NCBI GenBank assembly: GCA_001275005.1
Contig: JWZX01000391.1
Span: 1-10,407, forward strand
Source of the DNA: Chrysochromulina tobinii
Taxonomy: Eukaryota; Haptophyta; Prymnesiales; Chrysochromulinaceae
Direction of reading: 5' to 3'
Length of the DNA stretch: 10,407 nucleotides
Within the stretch, counting starts at the first letter, position 1. Every line of letters starts with the position of its first letter. Positions 8,001 to 10,407 of this stretch are shown here, one piece after another. The translations under genes were made by a program, and so were the position numbers. The notes below the pieces were generated by a model. It was not told the origin of the DNA, ran no database searches, and saw nothing but the letters and a program-made list of their open reading frames with translations.

Positions 8001-10407
8001 GATGGCATCCGCGAACTTGGAGTTGGTGACGAGGATGGCGCGCCGTGCGATCGCGCAGTGGACGAGGGGGGGCAGCTCGCGCGCATTCAAACCCTCGGGC
8101 GCGAATTCCGCAAGCTGCTCCTCGTGGATGAGCTTCCACAGCTCATTACGGCGCGAGATGACGATCTCATCAGCCAGATTCGATCTGCCGCCCTCCATCC
8201 AGATACGTGGCACGAGGCAGGTCACGTTGTAGCCGCGGCTGAGCAGTTCCATCTGCGCTTGGCGCACCTGATGAGGGAGGCCATCAGCATGCAATCAGCA
8301 TGCGATCAGCATGCCATCAGTATGCCATCAGCATGCAATCAGCAGTTCCATCTGCGCTTGGCGCACGGCGTTCAGATTGAGGAATCCCATCTCGAGCGGA
8401 TTGTCGGCCGCTGCCACCGACGAGCAGTCGATGAGGATGGATGGGATCACCGCGGCCCGAGATGGGATCTCCGCGGTCCGAGATGGGATCTGGATCTCCG
8501 CGGTCCGAGATGGCGCCGCCGCCGCCGCCGCTCTGGCCAAGGGCGCTGCCACGGGCGCCATGGGCGCGAACGCGGGCGGCGTGTGCGATGCGAATGGGGG
8601 CAGCTGTGAATGTGAATGTGAATGGGAATGGGACATTATGTTCACGGCGGCGCTCGACAGGGCGGGCAGTGCCATGCCGAGCGGCGTCAGCAGCGTCGTG
8701 GCGGGCGTCGCGTCCACGGCGCCGGCACCAAAAGTCTCGTCATTGGCGCCATCGGCGTCCGCCTCGTCCGTCACTCTCAAGGCACCCTCCGGAGCGTTAT
8801 CTCCCTGATCGAGCTCCGCATCTCCCTGATCGAGCTCCGCATCTCCCTGCTCGAGCTCCGCATTCCACGTGGCCGCCGTGTAGCCTAAAATGGAAGCCGC
8901 GCGCTGCTCGACGGCCGTGAGCGTCGCCCACGCATGCATGCACGTCGGGGGTGCCTCGCCTCGGTCCCACGAGGTTTCGTCATAACCGAGCCACGCCGCG
9001 GCTCGTCGCTCGTCCCAGGTCAGATCTCCCCACAGGAGCCCATCGGGGCCCGCCGCACGCCCAGTTTCGTCATGTGCCCGCGGCAGCGCCGCCGCACGCC
9101 CAGTTTCGTCATGTGCCCACGGCAGCGCCGCCGCGGCGGATGCGGTTGGCGCCGGCGGTCGCGCCGAGGGCGGTGTCGACGGCGCCGTTGCGGGCGCCGC
9201 CGTAGCCACACGTAACGGTACCGGTACGGAGGCGAGGGCGGGTTCCCACAGCGCGCGATGGGGGCTCGTGGCGGCCCAGATGGCGGCGGGGTCATCGGGG
9301 CGTAGGGCAGGTAGGGCAGGTAGGGCAGGTAGGGCAGGTAGGGCGGGGAGCTCGTCGGGGGGTTGGGCATGGGTGCGCTGGTGCGTAGGCGGTGACGACG
9401 GCGACAGCGGATGGAGTGGCACTACGTTCGCGTCGTGCGCGAGGGTACCTGTGAATGAGGAAGGTGCTGTCAAGGAGGGACGAGGTGCGTCGAGCGCGCT
9501 GTGGCGAGCGCTGGTGACCCAAATAGGTTCTCATTGGCAATCAACGCACCCTTGCCACCCGGAGCGTCATCAGAACTCATCAGGAGTCATCAGTGGCCAT
9601 CAACGCACCCTTGCCGCCAGGAGCGCCCAACTCCCGCAGGAACGTGGACGTCTCCACCGCGTTGAGCTTCCCAGCCTTGAGGTGCATCGTGTCTGGCAGC
9701 TTCCATTGCCGCACGGTACCCAGCCGGCACACACGCACCTGCGCAGGGAAGCCGGACGTTTCATGCGACCGGCGGGTAGTGGCGCTACTCCAAGCCGTAG
9801 GCTCGAGGTTCATCTGCGGCGCGTCGGTCGCGTAAAAGGGGCCGTACAGCACACGCCTGCTCGAGAGGAGGTGGGGGGCGCCGTGGTGAGCGCTTGCATG
9901 CAAGGCAGGTCCTCAGAGGCAATTGACGAACCTCGAGAAGTTGAGGAGGAAGAGCGGCGTGACGGCCGGCTCGATGTCACGGCGTAGGGTCGGGAGTTGC
10001 CCGCCGTGCTCGCCAAAGAGGGCGCGCCGCATGCACTCGTCGTACCTGATGAGGGAGGCAATCAGCATGCCGTCAGCTGCCCGCCGTGCTCGCTAAAAAG
10101 AGGGCGCGCCGCATGCACTCGTCGTACCTGATGAGGGAGGCAATCAGCATGCCATCAGCTGCCCGCCCGTGCTCGCAAAAAAGAGGGCGCGCCGCATGCT
10201 CTCGTCGTACGTTTGGCTCGAGCACATGAAGAGGAAGCCGAGTGAAGGCACCGAGGCCGCTACGGCGGAGGACGAAGGGCCGCTGCCGCCGCCGCCGCCG
10301 CCGCCGCCGAAAAAAAAAAGAGCGCCTCGTTCCACAGCCCGCCCTTGGCACACGCCGCAACGGCAGCACTGAAGCTGATCACATTCGGGCTCACGCCCCG
10401 AGCTCGC
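4884..10407 (-). CDS. DCD domain - NYN/Regnase-like fold - PCIF1-type cap m6A(m) methyltransferase fusion, 14 exons (5' end outside window or unresolved)
   Basis: My exon model (minus strand) is 10407/-10211, 10045-9932, 9856-9609, 9448-8367, 8267-7944, 7862-7687, 7429-7366, 7211-6956, 6818-6728, 6658-6478, 6365-6112, 6022-5950, 5812-5585, 5408-4884. Every join is GT-AG and in frame. Counting from GFLFMCSS at 10239 the product has 1,214 residues. Residues 1-115 are a DCD domain (CMRRALFG, TPLFLLNFSRRVLYGPF, MNLEPTAW, FPAQVRV). About 130-465 is Pro/Ala-rich with two LGYxxxxW(D/N) motifs. About 468-610 resembles the NYN nuclease of Regnase/ZC3H12 (ILIDCSSVA, GYNVTCLVPRIW, RRAILVTNSKF), but most catalytic acids are missing. 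About 680-1140 matches PCIF1, which N6-methylates 2'-O-methyladenosine at mRNA caps: AALPRRLMATLQRCLGVDFE, ECYASPLNRY, SGSFEANPPF (NPPF at 1019-1022), PMSFVVVIPDM. The tail has 17 Gly, then an acidic stretch. No WW domain, the Pol II-binding part of animal PCIF1, is visible. The start codon is not identified; sequence beyond 10319 is a PPR-exon copy. Confidence 0.8.
5037..5087. repeat. (GCC)17 trinucleotide tract encoding 17 glycines
   Basis: A pure 51-base triplet tract in the last exon of the methyltransferase fusion. It encodes Gly17 at about residues 1148-1164 and separates the methyltransferase from the acidic C-terminal tail. It is likely length-variable. Confidence 0.95.
5409..5584 (-). 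other. Fusion-gene intron 13 (176 nt)
   Basis: The donor is TTCCGACAG|GTGCGC and the acceptor TTCCGATAG|GCGGAC, phase 0, joining IAALFRQ to ADGPMSFVVV. The block 5569-5609 (exon end plus donor) recurs exactly at 5500-5540, 41 bases, and the acceptor end is a third, diverged copy (GCGGCGTTCCGATAG). Between them are GAGGCCATCA-type units. Confidence 0.85.
5813..5949 (-). other. Fusion-gene intron 12 (137 nt)
   Basis: The donor is ACGCTCCAG|GTGCGG and the acceptor CCGCCTCAG|CGGTGC, phase 0, joining RRLMATLQ to RCLGVDFE inside the conserved PCIF1 core, which fixes the join. A second copy of the exon end and donor (CAACGCTCCAGGTGCGGTG) lies near 5870-5890, with GTCATCAGAGGC units between. Confidence 0.85.
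6023..6111 (-). other. Fusion-gene intron 11 (89 nt)
   Basis: The donor is GCGTACCG|GTACGAG and the acceptor CTCATCAG|GTACGATG, phase 2, joining AMAYR to YDAISMD. The first ~60 intron bases are a diverged copy of the first ~55 bases of the downstream exon (shared GATGCGATCTCGATGGAC and GAGTGCCAATCA). It ends with the common module TGCTGATTGCCTCCCTCATC. Confidence 0.85.
6244..6345. repeat. Glycine/lysine-rich coding repeat
   Basis: Imperfect 9-12 base units such as CCGCCCTTG encode runs of GGGK in the methyltransferase region (exon 6365-6112). It is a low-complexity insertion between conserved PCIF1 segments. Confidence 0.85.
6366..6477 (-). other. Fusion-gene intron 10 (112 nt)
   Basis: The donor is GAGTCCGTGCAG|GTAATT and the acceptor GAGTCCGTGCAG|ATCGTC, phase 0, joining DPESVQ to IVYRPVG. 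The last 32 intron bases (6366-6397) are identical to the last 32 bases of the upstream exon (6478-6509). The interior is TAATTACCC/GATGACCCACTA units. Confidence 0.9.
6659..6727 (-). other. Fusion-gene intron 9 (69 nt, no stop in frame)
   Basis: The donor is GGCTTCTG|GTATGAG and the acceptor CCTCATCAG|GTACGAA, phase 2, joining DDGFW to YELAEGL. The start is a diverged copy of the downstream exon start (TATGA versus TACGA, then GGCGGCCTC[C/G]GAT in both). Its length is a multiple of three without stops, so retention would add 23 residues ending MLIASLIR. Confidence 0.75.
6819..6955 (-). other. Fusion-gene intron 8 (137 nt), a decamer minisatellite
   Basis: The donor is TCACGTACAG|GTGTGC and the acceptor TCGCCCACAG|ACTCGC, phase 1, joining PVIPSRT to DSLVVRW. 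Most of the intron is a tandem decamer. Unlike most other introns it shows no clear copy of its own exon flanks. Confidence 0.8.
6834..6933. repeat. Ten perfect copies of the decamer GGGCTCATCA
   Basis: On the transcribed strand the unit is TGATGAGCCC, giving a CTGATGAG in every junction. Ten identical copies make this the cleanest minisatellite of the window. Confidence 0.95.
7212..7365 (-). other. Fusion-gene intron 7 (154 nt)
   Basis: The donor is CACGTGGTGCAG|GTGCGC and the acceptor CACGTGGAGCAG|CGCATC, phase 0, joining ALCHVVQ to RIHAVG. The exon end plus donor recurs in the middle (7295-7330) and, with one change, at the acceptor, so three tandem copies are present. Units of CTGATTGCCA and CTGATGACCG fill the spaces. 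Confidence 0.8.
7430..7686 (-). other. Fusion-gene intron 6 (257 nt)
   Basis: The donor is GAGGCTGT|GTATGC and the acceptor CCTCATCAG|GTACGGG, phase 2, joining ASQEAV to YGLELPG. Two further copies of the exon end and donor lie at about 7584-7625 and 7484-7508 and continue as GTATGTGCTCGAGTTC, a diverged copy of the downstream exon start GTACGGGCTCGAACTC. Six AATCAGTGGC units separate them. The donor actually used among the three copies is uncertain. Confidence 0.7.
7863..7943 (-). other. Fusion-gene intron 5 (81 nt, no stop in frame)
   Basis: The donor is CGCGCCTGG|GTATGG and the acceptor CCTCATCAG|GTATGG, phase 0, joining WLRAW to VWPFTFRD. The first 42 intron bases match the first 42 bases of the downstream exon with three transitions. 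Retention would duplicate VWPxTxRDGxFVPE in frame plus 13 further residues. Confidence 0.75.
8268..8366 (-). other. Fusion-gene intron 4 (99 nt)
   Basis: The donor is CTGAACGCC|GTGCGC and the acceptor CCTCATCAG|GTGCGC, phase 0, joining FLNLNA to VRQAQMELLSRG. The first 26 intron bases (8341-8366) are identical to the first 26 bases of the downstream exon (8242-8267). The middle is GCATGCTGAT-type decamers. Confidence 0.85.
8605..8632. repeat. Hexamer repeat encoding His-Ser
   Basis: Tandem TGTGAA/TGGGAA units encode SHSHSHSHS in the low-complexity linker of the fusion protein. Confidence 0.85.
8799..8861. repeat. 21-bp coding repeat, three copies
   Basis: Three copies of a 21-base unit differ at one base and encode AELEQGD/AELDQGD in the linker just after the second LGYxxxxW motif. 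Confidence 0.9.
9051..9128. repeat. 39-bp coding duplication
   Basis: Two copies (9051-9089, 9090-9128) differ by one base and encode two runs of AHDETGRAA in the Pro/Ala-rich linker. Confidence 0.9.
9302..9346. repeat. 9-bp coding repeat, five copies
   Basis: GTAGGGCAG units encode repeated Pro-Ala-Leu (PALPALPALPAL) in the linker of the fusion protein. Confidence 0.9.
9449..9608 (-). other. Fusion-gene intron 3 (160 nt)
   Basis: The donor is GGCGGCAAGG|GTGCGTTG and the acceptor CCTCATTCACAG|GTACCC, phase 1, joining LGAPGGKG to TLAHDANV. A second copy of the exon end with donor (GGTGGCAAGGGTGCGTTGAT) lies at about 9540-9570. This join links the DCD exon to the linker/NYN exon. Confidence 0.75.
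9857..9931 (-). other. Fusion-gene intron 2 (75 nt)
   Basis: The donor is AACTTCTCGAG|GTTCGT and the acceptor CCTCTCGAGCAG|GCGTGT, phase 2, joining PLFLLNFS to RRVLYGPF, which restores the DCD domain. Only TCTCGAG is shared between exon end and intron end; no longer duplication or decamers are visible, so this may be an older intron. Confidence 0.8.
10046..10210 (-). other. Fusion-gene intron 1 (165 nt), two extra copies of the downstream exon start
   Basis: The donor is TCGAGCCAAAC|GTACGA and the acceptor CCTCATCAG|GTACGA, phase 2, joining FMCSSQT to YDECMRRALFG. The intron is two tandem units (10128-10210 and 10046-10127). Each has ~55 bases copied from the start of exon 2, then GGCATGCTGATTGCCTCC and CTCATCAG. 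The intronic copies carry changes in a T run that break the frame. Confidence 0.85.
10285..10319. repeat. (GCC)8 followed by a run of ten A
   Basis: The GCC tract would encode Gly8 just before the DCD domain if coding extends this far. The A10 run directly abuts the PPR-exon copy that begins at 10320, marking a sharp sequence junction. Confidence 0.9.
10320..10407. repeat. 88-bp exact copy of PPR exon 4 (runs off the right edge)
   Basis: These bases are identical to 3078-3165, inside exon 4 of the PPR gene (repeats 9-10, VISFSAAVAACAKGG). Identity starts immediately after the A10 run and continues to the window edge. It may belong to a second PPR gene, an inserted fragment used as 5' sequence by the fusion gene, or an assembly join. 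Its PPR frame differs from the DCD frame. Confidence 0.9.

Noticed and set aside
8268-8366. Intron-like segments as ordinary coding insertions
   Set aside because: The same 3' module recurs in both genes in different frames, several copies contain stops, and removing them restores conserved PPR, DCD and PCIF1 sequence.
10144-10353. Start codon for the fusion gene at 10353
   Set aside because: The codon there is GTG, not ATG, and lies in the PPR-exon copy; the real start is not identified.

Overview
The window looks like nuclear DNA of a GC-rich unicellular eukaryote, most likely a microalga. The reasons are GT-AG spliceosomal introns, a long P-class pentatricopeptide repeat (PPR) protein with a signal-peptide-like N-terminus, an ankyrin protein running into a kinase-like start, and a plant/alga-type DCD domain. 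A haptophyte is my best guess, but nothing here fixes the lineage.

Three protein genes lie head to tail, all on the minus strand, so transcription runs from high to low coordinates. (1) 10407 to 4884: a 14-exon gene, 5' end not seen, encoding at least 1,214 residues. It joins a DCD domain, a low-complexity linker, a NYN/Regnase-like nuclease fold and a PCIF1-type cap m6Am methyltransferase with an intact NPPF motif. (2) 4678 to 2013: a 6-exon, 544-residue PPR protein with twelve 35-residue repeats. (3) 1706 to 1: an uninterrupted (in the window) ankyrin-repeat protein with a coiled-coil-like linker that reaches the first residues of a probable protein kinase domain at the edge. It carries one apparent frameshift. 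The gaps between genes are 205 and 306 bases.

The most striking structure is in the 18 introns of genes 1 and 2. Exon joins were placed by hand from protein continuity, GT-AG boundaries and phase, and every join keeps the frame. Most introns contain one or more copies of the adjoining exon sequence, either the start of the downstream exon or the end of the upstream one. Many also carry a shared 3' splice module (CTGATTGCCTCCCTCATCAG) and short tandem repeats built on CTGAT, which resembles a branch-point motif. One intron of the PPR gene carries 39 bases identical to an exon/intron junction of the methyltransferase gene, and 88 bases of a PPR exon recur exactly at the right edge. Together these suggest recent intron growth or gain by tandem duplication, with some movement between genes.

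How the genes might work together: the methyltransferase fusion would act on mRNA 5' ends and the PPR protein on organelle RNA. No shared pathway is evident beyond RNA metabolism.
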